Positions 17,455 to 27,251 are shown, counted from the first letter of the stretch. The stretch is DNA of 64,000 bases from Leptospira bouyouniensis (GCF_004769525.1 NZ_RQFT01000012.1:628001-692000); one strand, 5' to 3'. Numbers and translations: made by a program. The notes: a model not told the origin generated them from the sequence alone.

Positions 17455-18126
17455 CTATGGGATTAAATCTCGCAAGGTTTTTGTTTCTTGTACGCTGAAG
17501 AAATCCACGTAATCTTTGGCAATGACGTCACGGATATTGGCTGAAAAATAATCGATTCGACGAGTGTAGGGAAGTTTTTTGTAACCTTCACGCCAAACAA
17601 CAGCAAAACCACCACGTGGTGGATTCTCCCTACGTTCCACAAGTTCCCAAATGGCTGCTCCAGACACTTTGTCATCACCGATGGATTCCTTCCTTGGTTT
17701 TCCATATTTCTTTTCTAGTTTTTCTTTGATTTTTTCAGAAGGAACTAAGTTGAATGTTACTCCCACAGAAAAGAGGATTCCATTTTCTCTAAATTCAGTT
17801 TGTCCATCGATCGTTGGGTCCGCTTCTGGTTGTCCTTCTCGTTTGGGGCGGACTTCTTTTAAAAGTTCAGGGGTTTTATAAAAACGATATAAATACAAAA
17901 TTCCATTGCGTCGGATGAGCAAACTGACATCTTTTTTTTCATTTAAGATTTCAATTTTTTCTTTGGATTCAGGGTTTGTCGCCATGGAAAGGAATTTCTC
18001 TCGGATCGACTCAAAGGTCATCCCCCAAGAGGCTTCCGCAAATCCATCCAAAGTATTTGGTATTTCTGTTTGCGAGAATAGATAACCAGGAAAACAAAAT
18101 AGGAGGATCAGCAGATATTTCTTCAT
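17455..18126 (-). CDS. Secreted hypothetical protein
   Basis: A 223-residue protein with a cleavable signal peptide (KKYLLILLFCFPGYLFSQ). The start at 18126 is set by this peptide; upstream in-frame sequence overlaps the neighbouring gene. The mature part is a single alpha/beta region with SWGMTFESIREKFLS near residue 40, resembling small periplasmic proteins that use an 'aWGmt...v...f' repeat, and a GFAVVWREGYK strand. No catalytic motif is evident. It follows the membrane-protein gene at 18170 by 43 bases, so the two probably form an operon with purH upstream. Confidence 0.7.
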   Translation of the reverse strand: MKKYLLILLFCFPGYLFSQTEIPNTLDGFAEASWGMTFESIREKFLSMATNPESKEKIEILNEKKDVSLLIRRNGILYLYRFYKTPELLKEVRPKREGQPEADPTIDGQTEFRENGILFSVGVTFNLVPSEKIKEKLEKKYGKPRKESIGDDKVSGAAIWELVERRENPPRGGFAVVWREGYKKLPYTRRIDYFSANIRDVIAKDYVDFFSVQETKTLRDLIP

Positions 18127-18169
18127 ATAGTTTTTATCGGCAAAACCCAAAAAAAAGGAAACTTGTTTC

Positions 18170-18883
18170 TTACTTAAAATCGTCTGAGAAGGGATCGTCA
18201 CCAAGCCCGTAGGAATCTGTTTCCGATGCAAAAGGGTTCTCATCTTCGTTTTCCACATGAGTAACTTCCTCGGAGAAACTGTTTTCGTCGGAAAAAGAAT
18301 CTCCCCAATCAGCTCCCTCTTCATAAGATGGAGTTGGTTCAAAACTAACACCCAAAATTGGTTCCTGATTCCAAAGGAAAACAAGGACTGGCATTTGTAA
18401 GAAGAAGAGAATGAGGTAGATCAAAAAATACAGATCTCGATCGAGGCCGTAATGAACGGCACCGCTTGCTAAATTCCCCAGTGCAAACCCAGATAAAATC
18501 GGTTTTGCTAGTCCCAAGATATTTTTTTCTTGGTAGGCATCTTTTAGAACGGGATAGGAAAAAAACAAACCCAAAAAGAAAATCGGCATGTGGAAAATAT
18601 GTTCAAACACACCAGGCCCTTTTTCTCCGAGTACCGTACCGAGAAGTGACCAAAGCCATACAAAAAAAGCACTTCCGAAAAAAACGAAACTGCCGTACAA
18701 AATGTTACCATTTGATTCTAACAAATCAAGGAAGATGCGAAATACATCCCCCCGAATGTCTGTTAACTCTTCTCTTCTATAATTTGATTTAGCAGAAAAA
18801 AATAAAATCTTCGTATAATACGAGATTACTGCTGCTATGAAACCAAATATCGCAAGGAAAAGTAAAAAAAGGAAAAATTCCAT
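18170..18883 (-). CDS. Membrane protein with acidic tail
   Basis: A 237-residue protein with about five hydrophobic helices (at about 1-25, 62-85, 95-112, 125-142 and 152-170) and a very acidic C-terminal tail (residues 185-237, rich in Asp/Glu/Ser, with two related motifs ENPFAS and DDPFSDDF). No family is recognised. Its ATG shares a base with the purH stop (purH ends at 18883), so it is likely translated with purH. The tail could bind a cationic partner, but that is a guess. Confidence 0.7.
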   Translation of the reverse strand: MEFFLFLLFLAIFGFIAAVISYYTKILFFSAKSNYRREELTDIRGDVFRIFLDLLESNGNILYGSFVFFGSAFFVWLWSLLGTVLGEKGPGVFEHIFHMPIFFLGLFFSYPVLKDAYQEKNILGLAKPILSGFALGNLASGAVHYGLDRDLYFLIYLILFFLQMPVLVFLWNQEPILGVSFEPTPSYEEGADWGDSFSDENSFSEEVTHVENEDENPFASETDSYGLGDDPFSDDFK

Positions 18884-20424
18884 TAGTGACGGAAATGCCT
18901 CATCCCCGTGAAAACCATGATCAGTCCATGTTCGTCTGCGGCTTGGATCACTTCTTCATCTCGGATAGATCCACCCGGTTGGATGATTGCTTTAGCACCC
19001 ACTTTTGCAATGGCATCAATGCCGTCACGGAATGGAAAAAATGCATCACTACCAACATAGGATCCCACAACGGAAAGTCCAACTTTTTGGGCCTTCATGG
19101 CTCCAAGTTCGACTGAATCCACTCGCGACATTTGGCCTGCACCAATTCCTAGAGTTGAGTTTTGATCAGTGTAGACAATGGCATTGGATTTGATAAATTT
19201 CACACAATTCCATGCAAACATCAAACCTTCCAAATCATCATCGGTTGGCTGTTTTTTAGAAACAATTTTAAGTTTGTCTTTTGTGATCAAATCATAGTCT
19301 CTATTTTGAATGAGAAGTCCATGGTGGAGTGAACGTAAATCCAATTCATCTAGTGCTTCGTCAAATTTTGCAATTGGAATCAAACGGATGTTTGGTTTCT
19401 TTGAAAATATGTCTAAGGCTTCAGGTGAAAAACTTTCCGCAATCACACCTTCCACAAAGTTTTTGGTAATTTCTTCGGCAGCATCCTTCTCCACTCGACC
19501 ATGGATACCAATGATCCCACCAAAGGCAGAAATTGGGTCAGTTTTTCTAGCGAGTTCAAACGACTCTATGACAGTATCGCCAAACGCAATCCCACATGGA
19601 TTTAAGTGTTTAACAATCGAAACTGCATTTTTCGGGAGTAAACTTGCCACATGGAAGGCTGCATCAAAATCTAACATATTATTGAATGAAAGTTCCTTTC
19701 CTTGTAATGCCTCAAATTGAGATTTGAGAAACAATGGTTCGTAAAAGGCTGCATCTTGGTGAGGATTTTCGCCGTATCTTAATTTTTGTTTTTTGTTGAA
19801 GGCGAAAGTGATTTTGTCAGGGTACTTAATGTCCAAACATTTGTTGAAATATGTCGAAATCGCAGAATCATATGATGCAGTTTCTGAAAAAACTTTTGCC
19901 GCATAACCAAAAGCAGTTTCTCTTGAAATTTTTCCCTGGTTGGCTGTAAATTCTTTTTGGAAAGATTCGTAATCCTTTGGATCTGTGATTACCACAACAT
20001 TTTTATGGTTTTTTGCCGCCGAACGAAGCATAGACGGCCCGCCGATGTCAATGTTTTCGATTGCATCTTCTAAAGTCACATCAGGTTTCATCACTGTTTT
20101 CACAAAAGGGTATAAGTTTACGATGACAAGTGTGATTGGAACGATTCCATTGGATTCCATCTGTTTGACATGGTCGGGATTTGTGGTATCACCAAGTAAA
20201 CCACCGTGAATTTTTGGGTGGAGAGTTTTCACTCTGCCATGTAAAATTTCTGGAAAGCCAGTAAACTCATCTACTTTTTTCACAGAAATGCCTGCTTTTG
20301 CGAGGGCATCGTATGTCCCACCAGTGGATAAGATCTCCACTCCATTTTTGGCAAGGAAGGAACAGATTTCTGTGATTCCCGTTTTATCTGAAACGGAAAC
20401 AAGGGCTCTTTTGATTTGGATCAT
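18883..20424 (-). CDS. purH: Bifunctional AICAR transformylase / IMP cyclohydrolase
   Basis: PurH carries out the last two steps of purine synthesis: formylation of AICAR and ring closure to IMP. The 513-residue length is normal. The N-terminal cyclohydrolase ([33 protein letters not shown]) and C-terminal transformylase ([35 protein letters not shown]) are both complete. The catalytic Lys-His pair of the transformylase is in [10 protein letters not shown]. It overlaps purN by four bases upstream and shares one base with the membrane-protein gene downstream. Confidence 0.96.
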   Translation of the reverse strand: MIQIKRALVSVSDKTGITEICSFLAKNGVEILSTGGTYDALAKAGISVKKVDEFTGFPEILHGRVKTLHPKIHGGLLGDTTNPDHVKQMESNGIVPITLVIVNLYPFVKTVMKPDVTLEDAIENIDIGGPSMLRSAAKNHKNVVVITDPKDYESFQKEFTANQGKISRETAFGYAAKVFSETASYDSAISTYFNKCLDIKYPDKITFAFNKKQKLRYGENPHQDAAFYEPLFLKSQFEALQGKELSFNNMLDFDAAFHVASLLPKNAVSIVKHLNPCGIAFGDTVIESFELARKTDPISAFGGIIGIHGRVEKDAAEEITKNFVEGVIAESFSPEALDIFSKKPNIRLIPIAKFDEALDELDLRSLHHGLLIQNRDYDLITKDKLKIVSKKQPTDDDLEGLMFAWNCVKFIKSNAIVYTDQNSTLGIGAGQMSRVDSVELGAMKAQKVGLSVVGSYVGSDAFFPFRDGIDAIAKVGAKAIIQPGGSIRDEEVIQAADEHGLIMVFTGMRHFRH

Positions 20425-21035
20425 TTTAGGATTTCTACCTTTCGTTCTTTGATTTTTAATTTATCTTCACAAAACAGTTGTATGGCGAGTGGAAGGATTT
20501 TGTGTTCTTCCTTTAGTATTGCCAAGGATAATTCTTTTTCATTCCATTCAGGTCGAATGGCAATCGCTTTTTGTAAAATGATTGGACCTGTATCCACTCC
20601 TTCCCATACAAAATGGACAGTACAACCTGCTATTTTTACACCATAATCCAGGGCTTGTTTTTGGGAATCAAGGCCTGGAAAGGCTGGGAGTAGGCTTGGG
20701 TGGACATTGATGATTTGGTTTTTGAACCGCCTGACAAATTCTGGTTTTAGGATCCTCATGTAACCACAAGCCACGATCAAGTCAGGGTTGTAAGATTCGA
20801 TTTGGTGGAGTAAGTCCCTGTGGTAATCTGGTTTGGACGCGTATTTGCTATAAGGGATCACTTTGGTGGAAATCCCGAATTTTTTAGCGAGATCGAGGGC
20901 TTTTGCTTCCGGATTGTCCGAAATCAGGGCAAGGATGTCCAGTTTTAGCTTCTTTTTTCGGATGGATTCCACCGAAGCCGAAAAATTGGACCCCCGACCC
21001 GAAGCCAAAAAAACAACACGTTTTGTTTTTCCCAT
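20421..21035 (-). CDS. purN: Phosphoribosylglycinamide formyltransferase
   Basis: PurN transfers a formyl group from 10-formyl-THF to GAR. At 204 residues it is normal length. The phosphate-binding loop is LASGRGSNF, and the catalytic Asn and His are in [12 protein letters not shown], with the catalytic Asp in VDTGPIIL. It is the first gene of the purN-purH operon. The ATG at 21035 lies 77 bases from the divergent fliS start. Confidence 0.95.
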   Translation of the reverse strand: MGKTKRVVFLASGRGSNFSASVESIRKKKLKLDILALISDNPEAKALDLAKKFGISTKVIPYSKYASKPDYHRDLLHQIESYNPDLIVACGYMRILKPEFVRRFKNQIINVHPSLLPAFPGLDSQKQALDYGVKIAGCTVHFVWEGVDTGPIILQKAIAIRPEWNEKELSLAILKEEHKILPLAIQLFCEDKLKIKERKVEILK

Positions 21036-21112
21036 GTGATAATCTAAGAATATTCGGTTCGGTCATTAAGCAAGTATCCTTTTTGGTCGATGGGAATACA
21101 CAGGAGAAAAAA

Positions 21113-21559
21113 ATGTCGCTTGCGAGAAAAACCGGTGCCTCTGCTTACAATGAATACAAAGCCAATGAGATATCTACCGTTAGCCAAATCAAATTGATTG
21201 TGATGTTATTTGATGGGGCGATTCGTTTCTTAGGTGTTGCAAAAGACAATATGACTCCTAGAAAGTATGATGTTGTTAACAATAATATCATCAAAACCCA
21301 AGACATCATTACGGAACTACTTTTGTCTCTCAATATGGAAGAAGGGAAAGAGGTAGCAAATAACCTTTTGTCTTTGTACATTTACCTCAAAAAAAGGCTT
21401 TTGGAAGCCAATATGCGTAAGGACAAAGCGATTATCGATGAATGCATTAAAATCTTAGGGGAATTAAAAAACTCCTGGGAAGACTTAGAAAAGAAAGAAC
21501 CACAAGCTCCTTCACAAAGTTCGAACCAAAGGACCACTGGCATTTCCATCACTGGTTAA
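21113..21559 (+). CDS. fliS: Flagellar export chaperone FliS
   Basis: A 148-residue helical protein with the FliS pattern: YNEYKANEISTVSQIKLIVMLFDGAIRFL at the start, then the helical bundle, with YLKKRLLEANMRKD near residue 90 and a short tail. FliS binds the C-terminus of flagellin/FliC to keep it unfolded for export, and in spirochaetes supports periplasmic flagella. The ATG at 21113 has CAGGAG just upstream; longer in-frame readings are rejected. A coiled-coil gene and a J-domain gene follow directly. Confidence 0.88.
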   Translation: MSLARKTGASAYNEYKANEISTVSQIKLIVMLFDGAIRFLGVAKDNMTPRKYDVVNNNIIKTQDIITELLLSLNMEEGKEVANNLLSLYIYLKKRLLEANMRKDKAIIDECIKILGELKNSWEDLEKKEPQAPSQSSNQRTTGISITG

Positions 21560-21580
21560 ATTACGAATTTTATTAAAACC

Positions 21581-21988
21581 ATGAAACAAGTATCTTTCAA
21601 ACAATTACTGCAAAAAAAAATCCAATTACTTGAATCCTTAGTAAACAATCTGAAACGAGAAGAAGAATTATTATCTTACCGTGATGCTGATTCTGCAGTT
21701 AAAATTGAGTTTAAAAATGAAACATTGGTTCGGAAACTCGAAGAATTGGACATTCAATTATTAGAACACCAGGAAATGGATGTACATACAGAAGAAGAAA
21801 TTGCACTCTCTGAATCTGTTTTTTCAAAGTTAGACGAAGCTCGAACATTACAACAAAAGGTCCAAGAATTACTTGTTTTTGAAATGAATGAAAGTAAAAA
21901 AGAGTATTGGGATTTTAGTATCAAACGTAGACTTAAATCACATTTGGTATTTTCTTCTGGCCTTTCATGGACAAAAAATTACTGTTAA
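21581..21988 (+). CDS. Coiled-coil protein in fliS operon
   Basis: A 135-residue, almost wholly helical protein; residues about 5-110 read as a coiled coil (QLLQKKIQLLESLVNNLKRE onward). It has no signal or membrane segment. Size and composition resemble small FlgN- or FliT-type flagellar chaperones, and it lies 22 bases after fliS, but no diagnostic motif supports a specific name. Its last 22 bases overlap the J-domain gene. Confidence 0.65.
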   Translation: MKQVSFKQLLQKKIQLLESLVNNLKREEELLSYRDADSAVKIEFKNETLVRKLEELDIQLLEHQEMDVHTEEEIALSESVFSKLDEARTLQQKVQELLVFEMNESKKEYWDFSIKRRLKSHLVFSSGLSWTKNYC

Positions 21989-22551
21989 ATGACTCTCTTC
22001 AATTTTTAGGATTAAATTCTGGATTTACTGAGTCTGAATTAAGAGAGTCTTATCACAAATTAGCGAAAAAATACCATCCCGATACTGGTGAGTACACAAG
22101 TGATGTGATGTTTGTCGAATTGAACAAACATTATGAATCTTTAAAAGAATACCTTCTCATCCACCCAGAAGAGTCTGAATTAGATCCTAGTCTTAGACCA
22201 CTTCACACAGATAAACAAAGCAAATCAGAAAACAAATCACAAACGGATAATCAATCAACCAGTCAAACTGAGTCTGGGAAAAACAAACCATCCAAAGATC
22301 CTATATTCCAAGAATACAAATTGGCAAAAGAAAAAGAAACAGAAGCTATCCTACGTTATTACGAAAATAGAAATCTCCATCCCATTGAACTTTCTAGTTC
22401 ACTGAACCATGAGTTAGTCCAATTGCAAAAAGATCTTGAGCCAGTACTTCTCGTATATGCAAACATTGTAAAACAACACCCGAAAAGCATATGGGCTCTT
22501 GATGCAAAGAATTCATTGGAACGACTTCGTGTTTGGTGGGCTAAGGAATAA
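21967..22551 (+). CDS. J-domain protein in fliS operon
   Basis: A 194-residue protein with an N-terminal J domain (about 8-62): ESYHKLAKKYHPDTGEYTS contains the HPD tripeptide (YHPDTG) that stimulates DnaK. It lacks the Gly/Phe-rich and zinc-finger domains of DnaJ. A low-complexity Ser/Gln/Lys/Asn linker follows (about 75-110), then a helical C-terminus. It is a specialised co-chaperone. Overlap with the coiled-coil gene and position after fliS suggest flagellar assembly; this is inferred from context only. A strong terminator follows. Confidence 0.8.
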   Translation: MDKKLLLNDSLQFLGLNSGFTESELRESYHKLAKKYHPDTGEYTSDVMFVELNKHYESLKEYLLIHPEESELDPSLRPLHTDKQSKSENKSQTDNQSTSQTESGKNKPSKDPIFQEYKLAKEKETEAILRYYENRNLHPIELSSSLNHELVQLQKDLEPVLLVYANIVKQHPKSIWALDAKNSLERLRVWWAKE

Positions 22552-22580
22552 AAACAGCTGGAGGATTCCAGCTGTTTTGA
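22551..22580 (+). terminator. Terminator of fliS operon
   Basis: AAAACAGCTGGA (22551-22562) pairs perfectly with TCCAGCTGTTTT (22567-22578) around a 4-base loop. The T-run belongs to the stem. The hairpin starts at the last base of the J-domain stop codon, so it ends that operon; being symmetric it could also act on the other strand. Confidence 0.75.
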
Positions 22581-22655
22581 ATGTTCGTTTCACAGTTTCC
22601 TTTGGTTTAAAATGAAAACAAAGGAAACAAAAAATCGTACTTGATTGTGAAGATA

Positions 22656-23957
22656 TTAAGGGCTAGGTGCTGCTGCTTCTCCTCCAACGAGTCCCATAGA
22701 AATTTCTGGAATCCAACTGATGAGGATCAGGCCAACAAGAAATAAACCAACAATCGGAGCCACCGATTGGATCACTTTCCCTAACGGTTGTTTGAAGATC
22801 CCGGAAGCCACAAAGAGGTTTACCCCAACCGGAGGTGTGAGGTAACCGATTTCTAAGTTCACAATCATGATGATTCCAAAATGAACTGGATTGATCCCAT
22901 AATTGACAGCCATTGGCGCGAGTAGTGGAGCTAGCACGAGGATCGCGCTCATAATGTCCATGAACATACCTACGACGAGGAGTAGAATGTTCACACCAAT
23001 GAGAAAGGTGACAGGACTTGATATAAGCTCTGACATTTTCGCCACTAGGTTCTGTGGGATTTCATTTTCGATCATGAACTTATTCAAACTCACCGCAAGA
23101 ATGAGGATGAGGAATAATATCCCAAGCATCTCTGCACTTTCTGCCATGATTTTCGGAATTTTAGGAAAACTTAATTCTTTGTGGATGAACACTTCCACAA
23201 GGATGGCATAAAAAACGGCAATCGCAGCTGATTCGGTTGCTGTAAAAAATCCTGAGTAAATCCCACCGAGAATGACAACTGGCATAAGAAGGGCAAGTAC
23301 ACCTTCTTTCCAAGCAATGCGAATTTCAGCCCAGTCCCATTTCCCACGACCTACATTTCCTGCACGGAACACAGAATAGATCATCAGTAAACTCATGAGT
23401 AAAATCCCAGGTCCAATCCCTGCAATGAAGAGATCCGTTACGGAAACACCTACCATAATTGCATACACAATCATAGGGATACTAGGGGGGATGATGATCC
23501 CAAGGGTTCCACCAGAAGCTAGGAGTCCCATTGAAAATTGAGTCGGGTATCCAGCTTTTGTAAGAGATGGGTACATCAGTCCACCAATAGCAATGAGGGT
23601 GACAGGAGAGGATCCTGAGATGGCAGCAAAAATACCACATGAGAAAACTCCTGCGATTGCAAGTCCTGCAGGGATCGGTGCTGTCATTGCTTGTGCAATA
23701 CGAATGAGCCGTCTTGCAATACTCCCATGTGTCATCAAGTTTCCAGCGATGATAAATAGCGGAATCGCAAGAAGGATTTCTTTATCACCAGCAAAGAATA
23801 AATCTCCAACAATGCTATTGAGCTCATGAAAAGATTCAAGTGGTGGTTCTGGTAAAAAGTAATAACAATAAACAGTGATCGCACCCATGAGTACAATGAG
23901 TGGTTGTCTGAGTAATATCAGCGCAAGTAAGAGTATGAGTATTCCCCAAGAACCCAT
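22656..23957 (-). CDS. TRAP transporter large permease (DctM)
   Basis: A 433-residue, highly hydrophobic protein with about 12-13 membrane helices, normal for the DctM large subunit. FAISGSSPVTLIAIGGLMYPSL-type segments (residues about 110-135, GSSPVT) and a PPVGVNLFVA stretch near residue 375 match the ion/substrate-binding loops of the family. DctM carries the transport path and uses a sodium or proton gradient with the periplasmic binding protein. It overlaps DctQ by one base and closes the operon. Confidence 0.92.
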   Translation of the reverse strand: MGSWGILILLLALILLRQPLIVLMGAITVYCYYFLPEPPLESFHELNSIVGDLFFAGDKEILLAIPLFIIAGNLMTHGSIARRLIRIAQAMTAPIPAGLAIAGVFSCGIFAAISGSSPVTLIAIGGLMYPSLTKAGYPTQFSMGLLASGGTLGIIIPPSIPMIVYAIMVGVSVTDLFIAGIGPGILLMSLLMIYSVFRAGNVGRGKWDWAEIRIAWKEGVLALLMPVVILGGIYSGFFTATESAAIAVFYAILVEVFIHKELSFPKIPKIMAESAEMLGILFLILILAVSLNKFMIENEIPQNLVAKMSELISSPVTFLIGVNILLLVVGMFMDIMSAILVLAPLLAPMAVNYGINPVHFGIIMIVNLEIGYLTPPVGVNLFVASGIFKQPLGKVIQSVAPIVGLFLVGLILISWIPEISMGLVGGEAAAPSP

Positions 23958-24652
23958 TAGTGTTTCCCTCCTGAGTTAGATTCGGAAAGTTCTTTTTCCG
24001 CAAGTTCCAAAGCCTCTGTGGCTTCATTGATGTCGGAAGGAATCAAGGAAGGAAAAATTCCATAACACAAATGCCTAAATCCCATTGATATAAAAATATA
24101 AGGGAAGATCATTTGGACTTTCCATAAGTGGATTTCAGTCACGGGATTCACTTCATCCAAACTGATACTTTCTAAAACATATATGACAGATAAGTAAGCT
24201 AAGAATAAAAAGAAAATGGAAATCACCCATTGTTCGATGATTTTTACGTAATGCAAAATGGCCTTTGGTAAAACTTTGTCTGCAATTTCTGGCCTTAGGT
24301 GAGAACCTTTCGCGCTGGCAAGTGCAGATCCGAAGAGTCCACCCCATAACATAAAATATAGGGACAATTTTTGTGCCCAAATGATACCACCAAGACCCAA
24401 CCATTCCAAAAAGGAAGAGGTCCCACCGTGGATGGACTCAGCAATATAAACACTCCAATCACCAACAAGTCCTGCGACTCCTGTGTTTGGATAAGCCTCT
24501 GTTGCTTCTAAGGTCCAACCTAAAACTTTATCGATGACTTCTCGTTTGGAGACGTCAGCAATCATGAGAAGAGTGAGCAGAAGGAAACAAATCCCTCCTG
24601 CCCATTTCTCGCCGAAACTCAAAGTATTTAGAATTCGTTCGACGAATTTCAT
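23957..24652 (-). CDS. TRAP transporter small permease (DctQ)
   Basis: A 231-residue membrane protein with four helices, a little longer than most DctQ proteins (about 170-200). The extra length is a loop at about residues 45-85 between the first two helices and a charged C-terminal tail (LELAEKELSES). The helix with SLYFMLWGGLFGSALAS is typical of the family. DctQ pairs with DctM. Its stop overlaps the DctM start, and it lies 21 bases after DctP. Confidence 0.88.
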   Translation of the reverse strand: MKFVERILNTLSFGEKWAGGICFLLLTLLMIADVSKREVIDKVLGWTLEATEAYPNTGVAGLVGDWSVYIAESIHGGTSSFLEWLGLGGIIWAQKLSLYFMLWGGLFGSALASAKGSHLRPEIADKVLPKAILHYVKIIEQWVISIFFLFLAYLSVIYVLESISLDEVNPVTEIHLWKVQMIFPYIFISMGFRHLCYGIFPSLIPSDINEATEALELAEKELSESNSGGKH

Positions 24653-24673
24653 TTATCTATTTCCTTCCTTACT

Positions 24674-25681
24674 TTATGGACCACAAGCTGCTTTGGCTTT
24701 TTGGATTTTATCGTAAATCTGTTTCGATTGACCACCAATTTTTCCAATCACTTGTCCTGCCACAATATTTGCAGCCGATTTGAATCCTGCCAAGTCGGCA
24801 GCAGTAGGTTCATACACTTGCACATCTGCTTTTTTAAGAGTGGCAATCATGTTCTTTTCAATCGAACGAACTGCTTGTCTAGCACCTGGAGCCAGTTTGT
24901 TTCCTTCTCCCATCAGGGTTTTCTTTTGTTCGTCATTGAGTGTATCCCAATACTTTTTAGAATAGAGGATCGCTGCTGGTTGGTAAATGTGGCGAGTCAA
25001 AGTGAAATATTTGATCGCTGTTTGCCATTCTGCTGCAAGTGTGAAAAGTGGAGTGTTGTCAAACCCTTCAACCACACCAGTTTGTAAGGAAGGAAGTACT
25101 TCTGGAATGGCAATTGGAATCCCACTCACACCTAATTGTTTCCAATACGCAATGTGAACTGGAGATTCTTGGACTCTGATTTTGATTCCTTTAAGGTCCT
25201 CAGGTTTTTTCACGGGAGCTGATTTCGTACCGATTGAACGGTAACCATTTTCTGCCCAAGTGACAAAGATAAGTCCTTTGGATTCAAAAAGTTTTCTAAA
25301 GTCTTCTAATAGATGTTCGTCAAGAACACAATCAGCTTGTGCGTAGGAATTAAATAGATATGGGATCTCAAGAACGTTTAATTCTTTTACCGTGTTTGCA
25401 AGTGCTCCAGCTGTCAGACCAGCACCTTGTAGTTTTCCACGGATGACCTGTTGGAGGATTTCGTTCTCCCCACCCATTTGTCCACCAGGATAAATTTTGA
25501 ATTTAATTTGTCCTTGGGATTCACCTTCAATTTTCTTTTTGATTTTTGCTAATTCGTTAGCCCAAGGAGATCCTTCGGGTGCAACGGTAGCGAGTTTAAC
25601 TGTTGTTTGGGCAAAAAGACCCCCACTGATTGTGAGGGTCATACTTACACAAACTAAATATTTTAACTGCTTTAAAAACAT
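24674..25681 (-). CDS. TRAP transporter periplasmic binding protein (DctP)
   Basis: A 335-residue DctP-family protein with a signal peptide ending near GLFAQ. Family features are VKLATVAPEGSPWANEL, KFKIYPGGQMGGENE, GIKIRVQESPVH (with the conserved Arg that contacts substrate carboxylate) and EVLPSLQTGVVEGFDNT. It captures a carboxylate-type substrate for DctQ/DctM. The substrate is not evident. A TatT lipoprotein precedes it by 20 bases. Confidence 0.92.
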   Translation of the reverse strand: MFLKQLKYLVCVSMTLTISGGLFAQTTVKLATVAPEGSPWANELAKIKKKIEGESQGQIKFKIYPGGQMGGENEILQQVIRGKLQGAGLTAGALANTVKELNVLEIPYLFNSYAQADCVLDEHLLEDFRKLFESKGLIFVTWAENGYRSIGTKSAPVKKPEDLKGIKIRVQESPVHIAYWKQLGVSGIPIAIPEVLPSLQTGVVEGFDNTPLFTLAAEWQTAIKYFTLTRHIYQPAAILYSKKYWDTLNDEQKKTLMGEGNKLAPGARQAVRSIEKNMIATLKKADVQVYEPTAADLAGFKSAANIVAGQVIGKIGGQSKQIYDKIQKAKAACGP

Positions 25682-25701
25682 TTAGTTCTCCTAGTGATGG
25701 T

Positions 25702-26604
25702 TTATAGTTCGTCGAGTAGTTTTTTCGCTTTTCGTTGTTCAACGATTTGATCAGCTTCAATTTCAGGTAACGAAGATGGTTTACCTTTGAGAACAAATTC
25801 TAATTGTTTTTTGAATTTGTCTTCGTTTCCTTTAAGGCGGCTTTCCGCATAAAGGACACGAACTGCAAAATAATTAGGGTGTTTTGCAATTGCTTCTTCG
25901 AATAATTTGTCAGCTAACTTTTTATCACCAGTTGGTGAGAGTGCGTTACTTGCGGCATCATATCTTAAAGTTGCTGCATAAAAATATTCTTTTCCCATTG
26001 CTTTTTCAATTTCTTTCACACGATTTACCATCGCTGAAAATTTTGAACGATTGGAAAGGAGAGTTGTGAATCCAACTAAACGAGACCATTTACCAAGAGA
26101 TGCATATCTCCAATACAATGCGTCAATGTCTTCAGGTCCAAGGACATCAAGTGCCTTTTCAACCTCAAGTCCGTCTTTTACGACTTTGTCTCTGAATTTT
26201 GGATTCATGGCAAGTGCTGCTTCACACCAGTTAACTGCTGCATCGTAAAATTGAATGGATTCTTCTTTTACTTTTGCATCTTCATCAGCATCACCTGTGA
26301 GTTTAAGCCACAAATGTCCATCACCCATTAAATAATTACCACGGCATAACATCACTTTTACGTCAGCGTATTGCGGGTTTTCGACTGCAAATTTTTCTAA
26401 ACTAACAAGCGCTTGGCGAAGGTCTTGCTCGTTATGACGATTCTTCCAGAGTTTTTCAATATCAGCTGGAAGTTTTGCCGGAGTAGTTGCTCGAGTTACA
26501 TCCGAAGCAGAGATTTTCACTTGTCTAGATTTTCCACAAGCAACAACAGATACGAGCACTAGTGTTGCGAGTGCGATTTTTGACCAATGTTTCGTTTGGT
26601 TCAT
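25702..26604 (-). CDS. TRAP-associated TPR lipoprotein (TatT-like)
   Basis: A 300-residue lipoprotein (signal helix, then VSVVACGK). The mature protein is all-helical with repeat-like units (residues about 60-290), including YDAAVNWCEAALAMNPKFRD and LFEEAIAKHPNYFAVRVLYA, consistent with hidden TPR repeats. Such TatT proteins, known from Treponema pallidum (Tp0956), bind DctP-type proteins and probably hand over hydrophobic ligands. The start at 26604 has GGAGGATG upstream; a TTG at 26622 would place that site inside the gene. It is first in the tatT-dctP-dctQ-dctM operon. Confidence 0.82.
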   Translation of the reverse strand: MNQTKHWSKIALATLVLVSVVACGKSRQVKISASDVTRATTPAKLPADIEKLWKNRHNEQDLRQALVSLEKFAVENPQYADVKVMLCRGNYLMGDGHLWLKLTGDADEDAKVKEESIQFYDAAVNWCEAALAMNPKFRDKVVKDGLEVEKALDVLGPEDIDALYWRYASLGKWSRLVGFTTLLSNRSKFSAMVNRVKEIEKAMGKEYFYAATLRYDAASNALSPTGDKKLADKLFEEAIAKHPNYFAVRVLYAESRLKGNEDKFKKQLEFVLKGKPSSLPEIEADQIVEQRKAKKLLDEL

Positions 26605-26771
26605 TTTTTCATCATCCTCCAAAAATTTTTAGGATTTCTCCCTTTCTATTTGTAGCATCTTGAGGTCAATTTGGGGCAAAATTTTAGAGAAATTCTAAAA
26701 AAAGCGCAAAGAAATCCCATGATTCCGGAAAAAAATACACGCATTTGACTTAAATGCAAGAAAGTTTTATT

Positions 26772-27251
26772 TTATGGGACAATAAGCGTGTTGGAAGGGA
26801 GGGAAACGCGGTAGGAACTCGTGCTATTTGCCAAATTAACAGCAAGTCCCAACGTCCGCATCGAAATATACGACCCTGGGGTCAATGTGGCAAAAATACG
26901 GCAGGAAACTCCGGCTGTATTGGGGTTTGTTGAAGGGTCTACCTCAAAAAGATACTCAATGGGTTGGACAATTGCTGCTTGCGCTAACAAACAATCGGTT
27001 CCGAGATTTGTATCGTTTGGATTTTGGGCTAAACTTTCCGTGGCAGCTTGGTAGAGACGATACCCTTGGAAGATGAATTCTGGGTTTTGAGCCCTCACTT
27101 TTATCGTAAAGTTGGAATTTCCATTATTTGTGATCGAAATGAGTGTGGGAGGTGCCTGGACTGAAGCCGTCGTGGAATAATTTGTGCAATTCCCAACCAA
27201 AAGGCAAAGCAACACGGAGGTCAGTGCCCAAAAAAACAAATTGCGGTTCAT
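26772..27251 (-). CDS. Hypothetical lipoprotein after DedA gene
   Basis: A 159-residue lipoprotein (signal helix then LLVGNC, Cys about 22). The mature part is beta-rich with a Thr/Asn-rich composition, perhaps an immunoglobulin-like fold (PPTLISITNNGNSNFTIKV, then a FIFQGYRLYQ strand). No catalytic motif or known family. The start at 27251 overlaps the DedA stop as ATGA, so it is coupled to DedA. A weak hairpin at 26741-26757 (GCATTT/AAATGC followed by T-run on the minus strand) may end the transcript. Confidence 0.72.
   Translation of the reverse strand: MNRNLFFWALTSVLLCLLVGNCTNYSTTASVQAPPTLISITNNGNSNFTIKVRAQNPEFIFQGYRLYQAATESLAQNPNDTNLGTDCLLAQAAIVQPIEYLFEVDPSTNPNTAGVSCRIFATLTPGSYISMRTLGLAVNLANSTSSYRVSLPSNTLIVP

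Noticed and set aside
20903..21112. 70-codon N-terminal extension of fliS
   Set aside because: It overlaps purN on the other strand and lies before a good CAGGAG site and the typical FliS start.
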